Position numbers and translations under genes: made by a program
Notes under the pieces: generated by a model
Told to the model about the DNA's origin: nothing
Database searches by the model: none
What the model saw: only the letters and a program-made list of their open reading frames with translations
Shown: one piece after another, positions 45,608 through 54,765 of the stretch
Layout of the letters: each line of letters begins with the position of its first letter
Position numbering within the stretch: position 1 is the stretch's first letter
Source: Nitrobacteraceae bacterium AZCC 2146
Lineage (GTDB): Bacteria; Pseudomonadota; Alphaproteobacteria; Rhizobiales; Xanthobacteraceae
Reading direction: 5' to 3'
Length of the DNA: 64,000 nucleotides
NCBI GenBank assembly: GCA_036924855.1
Contig: JBAGRP010000001.1
Coordinates: 1,984,001-2,048,000, forward strand

Positions 45608-46000
45608 ATGGACGATCAGCAACGCCGTGACGACGGCATGGCGCAGCGCCGCAAGGTGCTGGGCAATGCCTGGGTCGACAAATCGATGGCCAACAAGAAC
45701 GCCTTCAATGCGGATTTCATCGACCTGATCACGCGCCACGCCTGGGGCGAGATCTGGACCCGGCCGCATTTCGACGAGCGCACGAGGCGCGTGCTGGTGA
45801 TCGGCACCATGGTGGCGCTCGGGCAGTGGGATGAGTTTCGCCTGCACGTCCGCGCCGCTCTGGCGGAAGGCGGATTCACGCCCGAGGATATCAAGGAGAT
45901 CCTGCTGCAGCAGGCAATTTATTGCGGCGTTCCAGCGGCCAATCATGCCGTCAAGGAAGCCACCGCGATCGTTCAGGAACTCGGGCTGCTGAAGGTATAG
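45608..46000 (+). CDS. pcaC: 4-Carboxymuconolactone decarboxylase
   Basis: The 130-residue protein contains GNAWVDKSMANKNAFNADF, WGEIWTRPHFDERTRRVLV and a final YCGVPAANHAVKEA block, typical of PcaC. It decarboxylates 4-carboxymuconolactone to the enol-lactone used by PcaD. It starts 14 bases after pcaD. Its 3' end overlaps the convergent membrane-protein gene by 28 bases. Confidence 0.95.
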   Translation: MDDQQRRDDGMAQRRKVLGNAWVDKSMANKNAFNADFIDLITRHAWGEIWTRPHFDERTRRVLVIGTMVALGQWDEFRLHVRAALAEGGFTPEDIKEILLQQAIYCGVPAANHAVKEATAIVQELGLLKV

Positions 46001-46506
46001 AACCCAGGCTCGCGCGGTTGTGGCACCGTGTTCTTCTCAGGTGCGTCGCGCTGCATCGGCGGCTCGATCGCCATCAGGATCGCGGTGCCGAGCAGCAGCA
46101 GCAATTCGGTGATATGCAGCCGCATCGCGACGGTCTCCCCGACCTTCGACGCCATCACCATGCTGATGAAGCTGATCAGGCTGCCGATGCCGAGCGCCAT
46201 GGCCAGCGCCTCGTCGCAGCCGCCGGTCTTGCGGATCGAGGCCCGCGTGGTGAACACCAGAAACACCGCGAAGAACGCCACCACCGTCAGCTTGCCCAGC
46301 GCGAGTAGCCAAGCATAGCGCACCGTGCTCATGGTCGCGAGATGCAGGTAGTCGTTCATGAACAGCGCCAGCGAAACATTGGGCCGCTCATAGAGTCCCT
46401 GGATCGGCGAGATCATGATCCGGAAGGCGAAGATGGTCCAGGTCGGGATGAAATAGCACGCCAGAAGCGCGCCATTGAAGCTGCTGATCCGCCAGTTCTG
46501 GTACAT
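45973..46506 (-). CDS. Hypothetical four-helix membrane protein
   Basis: This 177-residue protein has four probable membrane segments: LLACYFIPTWTIFAFRIM, LLALGKLTVVAFFAVFLVF, LGIGSLISFISMVMA and ELLLLLGTAILMAI. I cannot name the family. It begins MYQNWRISSFNGALLACYF and overlaps pcaC at its 3' end. The function is unknown. Confidence 0.7.
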   Translation of the reverse strand: MYQNWRISSFNGALLACYFIPTWTIFAFRIMISPIQGLYERPNVSLALFMNDYLHLATMSTVRYAWLLALGKLTVVAFFAVFLVFTTRASIRKTGGCDEALAMALGIGSLISFISMVMASKVGETVAMRLHITELLLLLGTAILMAIEPPMQRDAPEKNTVPQPREPGFYTFSSPSS

Positions 46507-46685
46507 GTCTCTTCCGCCGCATCCTGCGCGACTCGCATCCCGAGTCGGTGCTATTCGCGGCGAGGTAAGCCCCGTCCAATACAGCCGGCAACGTAAACCC
46601 TTTGTTTACCTTAATATTCGAATGGGCGGGATAACTTGCGGCGAAGCGCCGAAACGACTTGCCAAAACAGAAAATTGCCAAAACA

Positions 46686-46714
46686 GAAAAATCCCGCCTT
46701 GAGGCGGGATTTTC
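46686..46714 (-). terminator. Rho-independent terminator of the small Gln/Asn-rich gene
   Basis: On the minus strand, aaatcccgcctcaaggcggg is followed by attttt; the stem is atcccgcc/ggcgggat. It lies 34 bases after the small gene's stop. Confidence 0.8.
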
Positions 46715-46747
46715 CTTACTGGCGGCTATTCCCGACCAGGCTGCTGG

Positions 46748-46897
46748 CTAACGGTCACGCTGACCGGGGTTGCCCTGCCGATTGGGATCCTGCTGTTGCT
46801 GACCGGGCTTCTGTCCGCCGCCCTGCTGCTGCTGGCCGGGCTTCTGACCCGGGTTCTGATTCTGCTGTCCCGGGTTGTTCTGGTTCTGATTGGACAT
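46748..46897 (-). CDS. Small Gln/Asn/Gly/Pro-rich disordered protein (49 residues)
   Basis: The protein begins MSNQNQNNPGQQNQNPGQKP and is built of NPGQ, KPGQ and QQQQ units with almost no hydrophobic residues, so it should be disordered. A real gene is supported by an aaggag ribosome-binding site nine bases before the ATG and a hairpin terminator just after the stop. No known domain. I have seen similar short repeats in related genomes. Its role is unknown; cytoplasmic, with no signal peptide. Confidence 0.75.
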   Translation of the reverse strand: MSNQNQNNPGQQNQNPGQKPGQQQQGGGQKPGQQQQDPNRQGNPGQRDR

Positions 46898-47246
46898 TCT
46901 TCAATCTCCTTGCTGAACCATTCAGCGCGCATCCAACGCACCATCCCGATGTTGGTTTCGGTTCCGGCGTGATCGTTGCACGGCACTTCAAGGGCGCAAG
47001 TATGACTGAGGAACCCGTCTGTTGCGGCGCAAAAATCGCCGAGAAAATCACCATGTACAGCTTACTTTAGGCGCAGCGCACCCTGTTGCCGCCCCCAATC
47101 CCCGCTGTTAGAAAACGAAACAGCGACGCGATGTTCCGGCTGCCGGGGCCATCGCGCGTCATCACGCAGCGCGTATTCCGCAAAAGTGGGCACCGGTTTT
47201 GCGATAGGAATACGCGCATCTTCTTCAGGATTCCACACGGCAGCGC
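46898..47246. other. Gene-free region upstream of livH
   Basis: No gene is convincing. It contains a palindromic repeat at 47171-47216 directly before livH, and otherwise nothing I can identify. Confidence 0.5.
47171..47216. repeat. Palindromic repeat before livH
   Basis: gcgtattccgcaaaa then gtgggcaccgg then ttttgcgataggaatacgc. The arms gcgtattcc and ggaatacgc are complementary, and the caaaagtgggcaccggtttt core is common in rhizobial intergenic repeats. Confidence 0.7.
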
Positions 47247-48164
47247 ATGGATTATTTCGCCCAGCAACTGATCAACGGCATCGTGCTCGGCTCCATCTAT
47301 GGCCTGATCGCGATCGGCTATACGATGGTCTACGGCATCGTCGGCATGATCAATTTTGCCCATGGCGACATCTTCATGATCGGCGGCTTCATCGCGCTGA
47401 TCAGCTTCCTGATCCTCGTCTCGATTGGCCTGACCGTCGTGCCGGTTATCCTGCTGATCGTGCTGCTGGTCTCGATGGCCATCACCGCGCTCTATGGCTG
47501 GACCATCGAGCGTATCGCCTACCGGCCGCTGCGGCACTCGTTCCGCCTCGCCCCGATGCTCTCGGCAATCGGCATGTCATTCGTGCTGACCAATTATTCG
47601 CAAGTGGCGCAGGGCGCCCGCGTCAAGCCGGTACCGCCGATCATTACCGGCGGCTACACGCTGCACGAGAGCGGCGACGGCTTTGTGGTGCGGCTTTCCA
47701 ATGTGCAGATCATTGTCGTCATCACTACCGTGGTGCTGCTCGGCATCTTCACCTGGCTGGTGGCGAAAACCAGATTGGGCCGCGACATGCGGGCCTGCGA
47801 GCAGGACCAGACCATGGCATCGCTGCTCGGCGTCGATGTCGATCGCACCATCTCCATGACCTTCGTGATCGGCGCCGCACTCGCCGCCGTCGCCGGCATG
47901 ATGTACCTGCTGTATTACGGCCTCGTCGATTTCTTCATGGGCTTTGTCGCCGGCATCAAGGCGTTCACGGCCGCGGTGCTTGGCGGCATCGGCTCGCTGC
48001 CCGGCGCGATGCTCGGCGGCCTCTTGATTGGTCTGATCGAAACCCTGTGGGCAGCGTACTTCTCCACGGAATACAAGGACGTCGCGGCGTTCTCGATTCT
48101 CATCGTCGTACTGATCTTCCTTCCGACCGGCCTGCTCGGCCGGCCGGAAGTCGAAAAAGTTTGA
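47247..48164 (+). CDS. livH: Branched-chain amino acid ABC transporter permease LivH-type
   Basis: The 305-residue inner-membrane protein has about eight hydrophobic segments. Conserved blocks are GLIAIGYTMVYGIVGMINFA with HGDIFM, the EAA-like LGVDVDRTISMTFVIGAALA, and GSLPGAMLGGLLIGLIETL. It forms one of the two permease subunits. It is followed after ten bases by livM. The substrate may be a branched-chain or aromatic amino acid or an aromatic acid, and the pca genes upstream make the last attractive but unproven. Confidence 0.94.
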   Translation: MDYFAQQLINGIVLGSIYGLIAIGYTMVYGIVGMINFAHGDIFMIGGFIALISFLILVSIGLTVVPVILLIVLLVSMAITALYGWTIERIAYRPLRHSFRLAPMLSAIGMSFVLTNYSQVAQGARVKPVPPIITGGYTLHESGDGFVVRLSNVQIIVVITTVVLLGIFTWLVAKTRLGRDMRACEQDQTMASLLGVDVDRTISMTFVIGAALAAVAGMMYLLYYGLVDFFMGFVAGIKAFTAAVLGGIGSLPGAMLGGLLIGLIETLWAAYFSTEYKDVAAFSILIVVLIFLPTGLLGRPEVEKV

Positions 48165-48174
48165 CGGCGGCGAC

Positions 48175-49497
48175 GTGGCAGCACTCTCCCCATCTGCCAA
48201 AGCTGCTCGCGGCCTGGACGCCGCCTTCATTTTCAAGAAAGCGCTGATCTCTGCGGTGGTCGCGCTGGTGCTGTTCTCGCTGATGATCGGCGTCCGCACC
48301 GAGGCAGGGCCTTCAGGTCAATTGATTTACTGGACCCGGTTCGGCGATCTCGCCGCCATGGTCGCCGTGGTATTCGGCGGCAGCATCGTGGTCGAACTGC
48401 TGCGCTATTGGTGGGGACCGGTCGATACGATCCGGATCGTGCCGCCCTCGACGCAGAACGCGCTGGCGATCGCCCGCCGCGCCATCGCGCCGGTGCTGCT
48501 GATCTTCACCTTCCTGGTGCCGGTGATCTTCTACGACCAGCGCTACATCCTCGATCTCGGGATTCTGGTGCTGACCTATGTGATGCTCGGCTGGGGATTG
48601 AATGTCGTGGTCGGCCTCGCCGGCCTGCTCGACCTCGGCTATGTCGCCTTCTACGCCGTCGGCGCCTATTCCTACGCGCTGCTGGCCACCAATTTCGGCC
48701 TGTCGTTCTGGATCTGCCTGCCGCTCGCCGGAATCCTCGCAGCATTCTTCGGCGTGCTGCTCGGCTTTCCCGTACTGCGATTGCGCGGCGATTATCTCGC
48801 TATCGTCACGCTGGCCTTCGGCGAGATTGTCCGACTCGTCATCATCAACTGGCAAAGCCTCACCGGCGGCCCCAACGGCATCGGCAGCATTCCGCGGCCG
48901 ACCATGTTCGGCATTCCGCTGACGCCCGGCGATGACGGCCTCGCCGCCAAACTCGGCATCGCGTTCTCGCCGACCCATCGCATCGTGTTTCTGTTCTACC
49001 TGATCCTGGCCCTCGCATTGCTCACCAACTGGGTGACGATCCGGCTGCGCGCATTGCCGATCGGCCGCGCCTGGGAAGCCCTGCGTGAAGACGAGGTCGC
49101 CTGCCGCGCGCTGGGCATCAACACCACGACCACGAAGCTCACCGCCTTCGCCACCGGCGCGATGTTCGCCGGTTTCGCCGGCTCGTTCTTCGCGACACGG
49201 CAGGGATTCATCAGTCCGGAATCCTTCACCTTCCAGGAATCGGCGCTGGTGCTGGCGATCGTGGTGCTGGGCGGCATGGGCTCGCAACTCGGTGTCGCAC
49301 TTGCCGCGCTGACCATGATCGGCGGCTTCGAGCTGTTCCGCGGCTTCGAGCAATATCGCATGCTGGTGTTCGGCATCGCCATGGTGCTGCTGATGATCTG
49401 GCGGCCCCGCGGCCTGATCGGCCACCGCGCGCCCACCGTATTCCTGAAACACAGTCACGCGATCTCGTCCGACCTTGTGAAGGAAGGCAAGGGATGA
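48175..49497 (+). CDS. livM: Branched-chain amino acid ABC transporter permease LivM-type
   Basis: The 440-residue permease has about ten membrane segments and the conserved GWGLNVVVGLAGLLDLGYVA, FPVLRLRGDYLAIVTLAFGE and WEALREDEVACRALGIN blocks. The start is a GTG at 48175. It ends in an ATGA overlap with livG. It is somewhat longer than a minimal LivM because of an N-terminal extension of about 100 residues that includes two hydrophobic segments. Confidence 0.94.
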   Translation: MAALSPSAKAARGLDAAFIFKKALISAVVALVLFSLMIGVRTEAGPSGQLIYWTRFGDLAAMVAVVFGGSIVVELLRYWWGPVDTIRIVPPSTQNALAIARRAIAPVLLIFTFLVPVIFYDQRYILDLGILVLTYVMLGWGLNVVVGLAGLLDLGYVAFYAVGAYSYALLATNFGLSFWICLPLAGILAAFFGVLLGFPVLRLRGDYLAIVTLAFGEIVRLVIINWQSLTGGPNGIGSIPRPTMFGIPLTPGDDGLAAKLGIAFSPTHRIVFLFYLILALALLTNWVTIRLRALPIGRAWEALREDEVACRALGINTTTTKLTAFATGAMFAGFAGSFFATRQGFISPESFTFQESALVLAIVVLGGMGSQLGVALAALTMIGGFELFRGFEQYRMLVFGIAMVLLMIWRPRGLIGHRAPTVFLKHSHAISSDLVKEGKG

Positions 49498-50321
49498 GCG
49501 ACAACATCCTCAGCGTCGAAGGTCTCGCGATGCGCTTCGGCGGCATTGTCGCCGTCAACGACCTCTCCTTCACCGCGGAGCGCCGCAAGATCACCGCGCT
49601 GATCGGACCGAACGGCGCCGGCAAGACCACCGTGTTCAACTGCGTCACCGGCTTCTACAAGCCGAGCTCCGGCACCATGCGGCTCAGCAATGCCGGCAGC
49701 GAAATGCGGCTGGAGAAGCTCAACGACTTTCGCATTTCCAAACTCGCCAAGGTCGCGCGCACCTTTCAGAATATCCGGCTGTTTCCCGGCATGACCGCGC
49801 TGGAAAACCTGATGGTCGCGCAGCACAACGCGCTGATGCGCGCCTCCGGCTTCACCTTTCTCGGCCTGTTCGGCGTGCCCAGCTATCGCGCCGCCGAGAA
49901 GCACGCGATCGACCTGGCGCGCTACTGGCTGGCGCAGATCGGCCTGCTCGACCGCGCCGACGATGCCGCCGGCAATCTGCCCTATGGCGACCAGCGCCGG
50001 CTCGAAATCGCGCGCGCGATGTGCACCGAGCCGGCATTGCTCTGCCTCGACGAACCCGCCGCCGGATTGAATGCACGCGAGAGCGCGGCGCTCAGCGAGT
50101 TGCTCTTGAAGATCCGCGCCGAGCACGGCACCTCGATTCTCTTGATCGAGCACGACATGTCGGTGGTGATGGAAATCTCCGATCACATCGTGGTGCTGGA
50201 CTATGGCGTCAAGATCGCCGACGGCGCACCGCAGGCGATCCGCGATAATCCGAAGGTAATCGCGGCCTATCTCGGCGCCGACGAGGAAGAAGCCATCGCG
50301 GTGATGGAGAGCGGCACGTGA
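49494..50321 (+). CDS. livG: ABC transporter ATP-binding protein LivG-type
   Basis: The 275-residue ATPase has Walker A GPNGAGKTTVFN, signature LPYGDQRRLEIARAM and Walker B ALLCLDEPAAGL, plus the LivG-type C-terminal tail. It pairs with LivF. Overlaps of four bases occur with livM upstream and livF downstream (GTGA). Confidence 0.95.
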   Translation: MSDNILSVEGLAMRFGGIVAVNDLSFTAERRKITALIGPNGAGKTTVFNCVTGFYKPSSGTMRLSNAGSEMRLEKLNDFRISKLAKVARTFQNIRLFPGMTALENLMVAQHNALMRASGFTFLGLFGVPSYRAAEKHAIDLARYWLAQIGLLDRADDAAGNLPYGDQRRLEIARAMCTEPALLCLDEPAAGLNARESAALSELLLKIRAEHGTSILLIEHDMSVVMEISDHIVVLDYGVKIADGAPQAIRDNPKVIAAYLGADEEEAIAVMESGT

Positions 50322-51049
50322 CCGCCCTGCTCACGATCTCCAACCTGCGCGCCTCCTACGGCAAGATCGAGGCGCTGCGCGGCGTCGATCTCGACATCGC
50401 CAGCGGCGAGATCGTAGCACTGATCGGCGCCAACGGCGCCGGCAAGTCGACGCTGATGATGACCATCTTCGGCAAGCCGCGGGCCCGTTCAGGCTCGATC
50501 GTATATGACGGGATCGATATCACCGGCCTGCCGACCCACGAGATCGCGCGGATGCGCATCGCGCAGTCGCCGGAAGGCCGCCGGATCTTTCCGCGCATGA
50601 GCGTGGCGGAAAACCTGCAGATGGGCGCCGACGTCACCGAGAGCAGCCCTGCCGATCGCGCCAGCAGCCTCGATAAGGTTCTCGCACTGTTCCCGCGGCT
50701 GAAGGAACGCATGTTCCAGCGCGGCGGCACATTGAGCGGCGGCGAGCAACAGATGCTGGCGATCGGCCGCGCGCTGATGAGCCGCCCGCGGCTGCTGCTG
50801 CTCGACGAGCCCTCGCTGGGCCTGGCGCCCCTGATCGCCAGGCAAATCTTCGATGCGATCCGGACGCTGAACAGGCAGGACGGCCTCACCGTGCTGATCG
50901 TCGAGCAGAACGCCAATCATGCGCTGCGCCTCGCGCACCGCGGCTATGTCATGGTCAACGGCCTGATCACGCTGTCAGGCAGCGGCGCCGAGCTGCTGCA
51001 GGCCCCGGAAATCCGCTCCGCCTATCTCGAAGGCGGCCGGCGGACTTGA
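50318..51049 (+). CDS. livF: ABC transporter ATP-binding protein LivF-type
   Basis: The 243-residue ATPase has Walker A GANGAGKSTLMM, signature LSGGEQQMLAIGRAL and Walker B LLLLDEPSLGLAP. The start GTG overlaps livG's stop. The binding-protein gene follows after 145 bases. Confidence 0.95.
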   Translation: MTALLTISNLRASYGKIEALRGVDLDIASGEIVALIGANGAGKSTLMMTIFGKPRARSGSIVYDGIDITGLPTHEIARMRIAQSPEGRRIFPRMSVAENLQMGADVTESSPADRASSLDKVLALFPRLKERMFQRGGTLSGGEQQMLAIGRALMSRPRLLLLDEPSLGLAPLIARQIFDAIRTLNRQDGLTVLIVEQNANHALRLAHRGYVMVNGLITLSGSGAELLQAPEIRSAYLEGGRRT

Positions 51050-51194
51050 AGTCGATGCGGCAAGATGCGGCGGCGAAGGGGCGCAGCGGCCAAAAATTTG
51101 CCGATGACTTAGCGGCCAAATCAGCCGACAATGCCCAGCAATTCGAACCCGGCGCCGCCGCCGGTCCCGTCCCGACCATAGCGAGGATCAGAAT

Positions 51195-52315
51195 ATGAAA
51201 TCATTCAAGCTCATTGGCCTGGCATTCGCCGCGTCGCTGCTGTCGACGGCGGCTTTCGCACAGGACATCAAGGTCGCGGTGGCCGGTCCGATGACCGGCG
51301 GCGAATCCGCCTTCGGCCGGCAGATGCAGAACGGCGCCGAACAGGCGGTGGTCGATCTCAATGCCGCCGGCGGCGTGCTCGGCAAGAAGCTGGCGCTGCA
51401 GATCGGCGACGATGCCTGCGATCCCAAGCAGGCGCGCTCGGTGGCGGAGAAGACCGCCAGCAGCGGCGTGCCGTTCGTGGCCGGCCACTCTTCTGTTCGT
51501 CGTCGTCGATCCCGGCCTCGGAAGCCTATGCCGACGGCAACGTGCTGCAGATCACCCCGGCCTCGACCAATCCGCTGTTCACCGAGCGCAAGCTGTGGAA
51601 CGTGCTGCGCGTCTGCGGCCGCGACGACCAGCAGGGCCTGGTCGCCGCCGACTACATCACCAAGAATTTTGCCGGCAAGAATGTCGCGATCCTCAACGAC
51701 AAGACCACCTACGGCAAGGGTCTCGCCGACGAGACCAAGAAGGCGCTGAACAAGGCCGGCTTCACCGAGAAGATGTTCGAATCCTACAACAAGGGCGACA
51801 AGGATTTTAACTCGATCGTCTCGCGCCTGAAGCGCGACAACATCGATCTGGTCTATGTCGGCGGCTATCATCAGGAAGCAGGTCTCATCCTGCGCCAGAT
51901 GCGCGACCAGGGCCTCAAGACCGTGCTGATGGCCGGCGACGCCATGAACGACAAGGAATTCGCCTCGATCACCGGCCCGGCCGCGGAAGGCACCCTGTTC
52001 ACCTTCGGTCCCGATCCGCGCAACAAGCCGACCGCGAAGGCGATCGTCGAGAAATTCAAGGCCAAGAACATCGATCCCGAAGGCTACACGCTCTATACCT
52101 ATGCCGCGTTCCAGGTCTGGTCGCAGGCCGTGGCCAAGGTCGGCTCGACCGATCCGAAGAAGGTGATCGAAGCCATCAAGGCCGGCGAATGGGACACCGT
52201 GCTCGGCAAGATGGCGTTCGACACCAAGGGCGACATCAAGGCGATCGATTACGTCGTCTACAAATGGGACGCCAAGGGCAACTACGCCGAGATCAATCCC
52301 GGCAAGGGAACGTAA
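51195..52315 (+). pseudogene. LivK-type ABC transporter substrate-binding protein, frameshifted
   Basis: A signal peptide (LIGLAFAASLLSTAAFAQD) leads into a periplasmic binding-protein domain (KVAVAGPMTGGESAFGRQMQ). After VPFVAGH the frame breaks: two extra bases near 51488-51492 (cactcttctg where cacttctg would read HFCSSSSIPASEA). The second frame continues as VLQITPASTNPLFTERKLWN and GDAMNDKEFASITGP to the normal end GKGT. All other parts are intact, so this is recent decay or a sequencing error. It belongs with livH-livM-livG-livF; if truly broken, the importer needs another binding protein. Confidence 0.88.
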
Positions 52316-52343
52316 GCACGTAATGTGAGTGTCGCCCCACGCC

Positions 52344-52477
52344 CGTCATTCCGGGGCGCGAGACGACGCCACAGCCGACGTTCGCGAACCCGGAATCCAG
52401 AAGTGCTCAATCACATCTGGATTCCGGGTCTGCCTTTCAGCCGGCTTCGCCCGGCCGAAAGCCATCCCGGAATGACG
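52344..52477. repeat. Type B palindromic repeat (complete)
   Basis: It opens cgtcattccggggcgcg and closes agccatcccggaatgacg, between the convergent livK-type and ccdA genes. Confidence 0.9.
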
Positions 52478-52500
52478 AGTGGAAGGCATAGCGCCTTCCT

Positions 52501-53235
52501 TCACCCGAAATTCTGCAGCGCCGGAAACGTCTCCAGCAGCCAGATGCTGACATTGGTGACGGCGCCGGTGAGGAAGCCGATGCCGGTCAGCACCATCAGC
52601 ACGCCCATGGCGCGTTCGACATTGACGAGGTGGCGCTTCATGCGCGCGAACACCGACGAGAACTGCTCGACCATCAAGGCCGCCAGCAGGAACGGAATTC
52701 CGAGGCCGGCGGAATAGACCGCCAGCAGCAGTGCACCCTTGGTCACCGTGGCTTCGGCCGCGGCGACCGACAGGATCGCCGCGAGGATCGGCCCGATGCA
52801 CGGCGTCCATCCAAACGCGAAGGCCAGGCCCATGGCATAGGCGCCCCACAGCCCGACCGGCTTGGCCATCGCCAGCCGTCCCTCGCGCATCAACAGGCCG
52901 ATCCGCGTGAGACCCAGGAAATGCAGGCCCATCAGGATGATGAGGAGGCCGGCGACGATCGACAACTCCGCCGAATAGGCCCGGATCAGGCTGCCAATCA
53001 GGCTGGCGCTGGCGCCGAGCGCCACGAACACTGTGGAGAAGCCGAGCACGAACATCAGGGCTGATATCATCACCGCGCGCTTCGACACCCCCTCGGTCTC
53101 GTCGGCGGCGACATGCTCGATGGTCGCGCCGGTGAGATAGATCAGATAGGGCGGCACCAGCGGCAGCACGCAGGGCGACAGGAAGCTGACGAGGCCGGCG
53201 ATCAGCGCCGCGGGGATCGAGACATCATGGATCAT
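52501..53235 (-). CDS. ccdA: CcdA-type cytochrome c biogenesis / thiol-disulfide transport protein
   Basis: The 244-residue six-helix membrane protein has the conserved Cys in GLVSFLSPCVLPLVPPYLIY and a second in FGWTPCIGPILAAIL. These residues form the redox pair that carries reducing power from cytoplasmic thioredoxin to the periplasm, for heme-protein and disulfide reduction. No other cytochrome c maturation gene is adjacent. Confidence 0.92.
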   Translation of the reverse strand: MIHDVSIPAALIAGLVSFLSPCVLPLVPPYLIYLTGATIEHVAADETEGVSKRAVMISALMFVLGFSTVFVALGASASLIGSLIRAYSAELSIVAGLLIILMGLHFLGLTRIGLLMREGRLAMAKPVGLWGAYAMGLAFAFGWTPCIGPILAAILSVAAAEATVTKGALLLAVYSAGLGIPFLLAALMVEQFSSVFARMKRHLVNVERAMGVLMVLTGIGFLTGAVTNVSIWLLETFPALQNFG

Positions 53236-53340
53236 GCGGCTAGATGCACTGCGACCGCGCCGGGATGCAAGGCCCGCAACCGGCCTCCCCGCGTTGTGAT
53301 CGCGGCGTGATCGGTTGACAGGCTCGACACCGGCAGCGCG

Positions 53341-53396
53341 CCCCCTCGCCCCGCCCCGCCGCGCGAAGCAAAGCTTCGCTAGGCGGGGCGAGGTCA
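53341..53396. repeat. Type D-like palindromic repeat (diverged)
   Basis: ccccctcgccccgccccg and the final cggggcgaggtcagg are inverted around gaagcaaagcttcgctagg. Related to, but diverged from, the element at 6983-7032. Confidence 0.45.
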
Positions 53397-53469
53397 GGTT
53401 CGTGCGTGTGGCGCGGCCCGATTCAAACTAGCTTGAGGCAAACCCTCAGGCGAACCCGGGAATCGCATC

Positions 53470-54468
53470 ATGAAGAATCTTCTTACCGATATCGCCGGCG
53501 TTCGCGTCGGCCACGCCGGCGACGCTCAGCTGGCCTCCGGCGTCACCGCGATTGTGTTCGATCGGCCGGCGGTGGCTTCGATGGATGTGCGGGGCGGCGG
53601 GCCCGGCACCCGCGAAGGCGCCCTGCTCGACCCCGTCAATACCGTGGAGGCGATCGACGGCATCACGCTGGCCGGCGGCTCGGCGTTCGGGCTGGAAGCC
53701 GGCGGCGGCGTACAGGCCTGGCTCGCCGAACAGGGCCGCGGTTTCCAGATCCGCGACGCGGTGATCCCGATCGTGCCGGGCGCCATCTGTTTCGACCTGC
53801 TGAACGGCGGCGACAAGAAATGGGGCCGCTACGCGCCGTATCGCGAACTCGGCTATGCCGCCGCGGCGGCCGCGGACGACAGCTTTGCGCTCGGCAGCGT
53901 CGGCGCCGGGCTCGGCGCCACGACGGCGAATTTCAAGGGCGGCCTCGGCTCGGCCTCGGCGATGACGGTTGGCGGCGTGCGCGTCGCCGCGCTGGCGGTG
54001 GTGAATGCGATCGGCAGCGTCACCGTCGGCGACGGGCCGTGGTTCTGGGCGGCGCCCTTCGAAGTGGATGGCGAGTTCGGCGGACGCGGCCTGCCTGAAA
54101 CCTTCACGCCCGAAATGCTGGCGATGCGGCTGAAAGGCGGCGCAGCCGCCACCGCGGTTGAAAACACCACGCTGGCGGTGGTCGTCACCGACGCCATTCT
54201 GACAAAACCGCAAGCCAAACGGCTGGCGATGATGGCGCAGACCGGTTTTGCCCGGGCGATCTATCCGGTGCACGCGCCGCTCGACGGCGACATCGTGTTC
54301 GCTGCTGCGACCTGCGAAAAACCGATCGATCCGCTGGTCGGGCTGACGGAACTGGGCATGGTGGCGGGCAATACCATGGCGCGGGCGATCGCGCGCGGCG
54401 TCCATGCCGCCACGGCCCTGCCATTTCCCGGTGCACTGCCGGCCTGGAAGGACCGGTTTTCGCGGTAG
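53470..54468 (+). CDS. P1 family peptidase (DmpA/NylC-like self-cleaving hydrolase)
   Basis: The 332-residue protein has GVRVGHAGD, the Gly-rich RGGGPGTREGALLDP, and LAGGSAFGLEAGGGVQAWL, hallmarks of the P1 (DmpA) peptidase family. The expected self-cleavage site is N232-T233 (VENTTLAVV), so Thr233 would be the nucleophile, as in NylC-type members. It acts on amides or N-terminal residues of short peptides; the substrate is unknown. No signal peptide is seen. Confidence 0.9.
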   Translation: MKNLLTDIAGVRVGHAGDAQLASGVTAIVFDRPAVASMDVRGGGPGTREGALLDPVNTVEAIDGITLAGGSAFGLEAGGGVQAWLAEQGRGFQIRDAVIPIVPGAICFDLLNGGDKKWGRYAPYRELGYAAAAAADDSFALGSVGAGLGATTANFKGGLGSASAMTVGGVRVAALAVVNAIGSVTVGDGPWFWAAPFEVDGEFGGRGLPETFTPEMLAMRLKGGAAATAVENTTLAVVVTDAILTKPQAKRLAMMAQTGFARAIYPVHAPLDGDIVFAAATCEKPIDPLVGLTELGMVAGNTMARAIARGVHAATALPFPGALPAWKDRFSR

Positions 54469-54531
54469 AACGACGCGGTAGAACGAAATGTCGCGGCGCG
54501 CGTTGCCATGTCACGCAACACGGAGCACGCC

Positions 54532-54765
54532 ATGCCCTCCACCGCGATCCGACTTCTGGCTTACGATGCTGACGCCGGGGAACTCCGGGTGACGTTCGTC
54601 AGCGGGCGGCGGTATGTTTATGCGCAGGTACCGCCGGAGGTTTTCGCGGCGTTTATCCATGCGCCATCACGCGGCGCGTTCTTCAATCGCGAAATCCGCG
54701 ACCGCTATGCGTTCCGCGAAGTGACGGACGGATCAGGCCGAGACCGACAGCGTCGAAGCGGATGA
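54532..54765 (+). CDS. KTSC-domain small protein
   Basis: The protein has 77 residues from the ATG at 54532; the ATG at 54508 gives 85. The conserved block AIRLLAYDADAGELRVTFVS followed by GRRYVYAQVPPEV matches the KTSC domain, whose function is not known. The last 33 bases overlap the convergent EF-hand gene. Confidence 0.85.
   Translation: MPSTAIRLLAYDADAGELRVTFVSGRRYVYAQVPPEVFAAFIHAPSRGAFFNREIRDRYAFREVTDGSGRDRQRRSG

Noticed and set aside
46660..46690. Short tandem repeat ttgccaaaacagaaaa x2 near the small gene's terminator
   Set aside because: Only two copies of about 16 bases, with no further structure; not enough to call an element.
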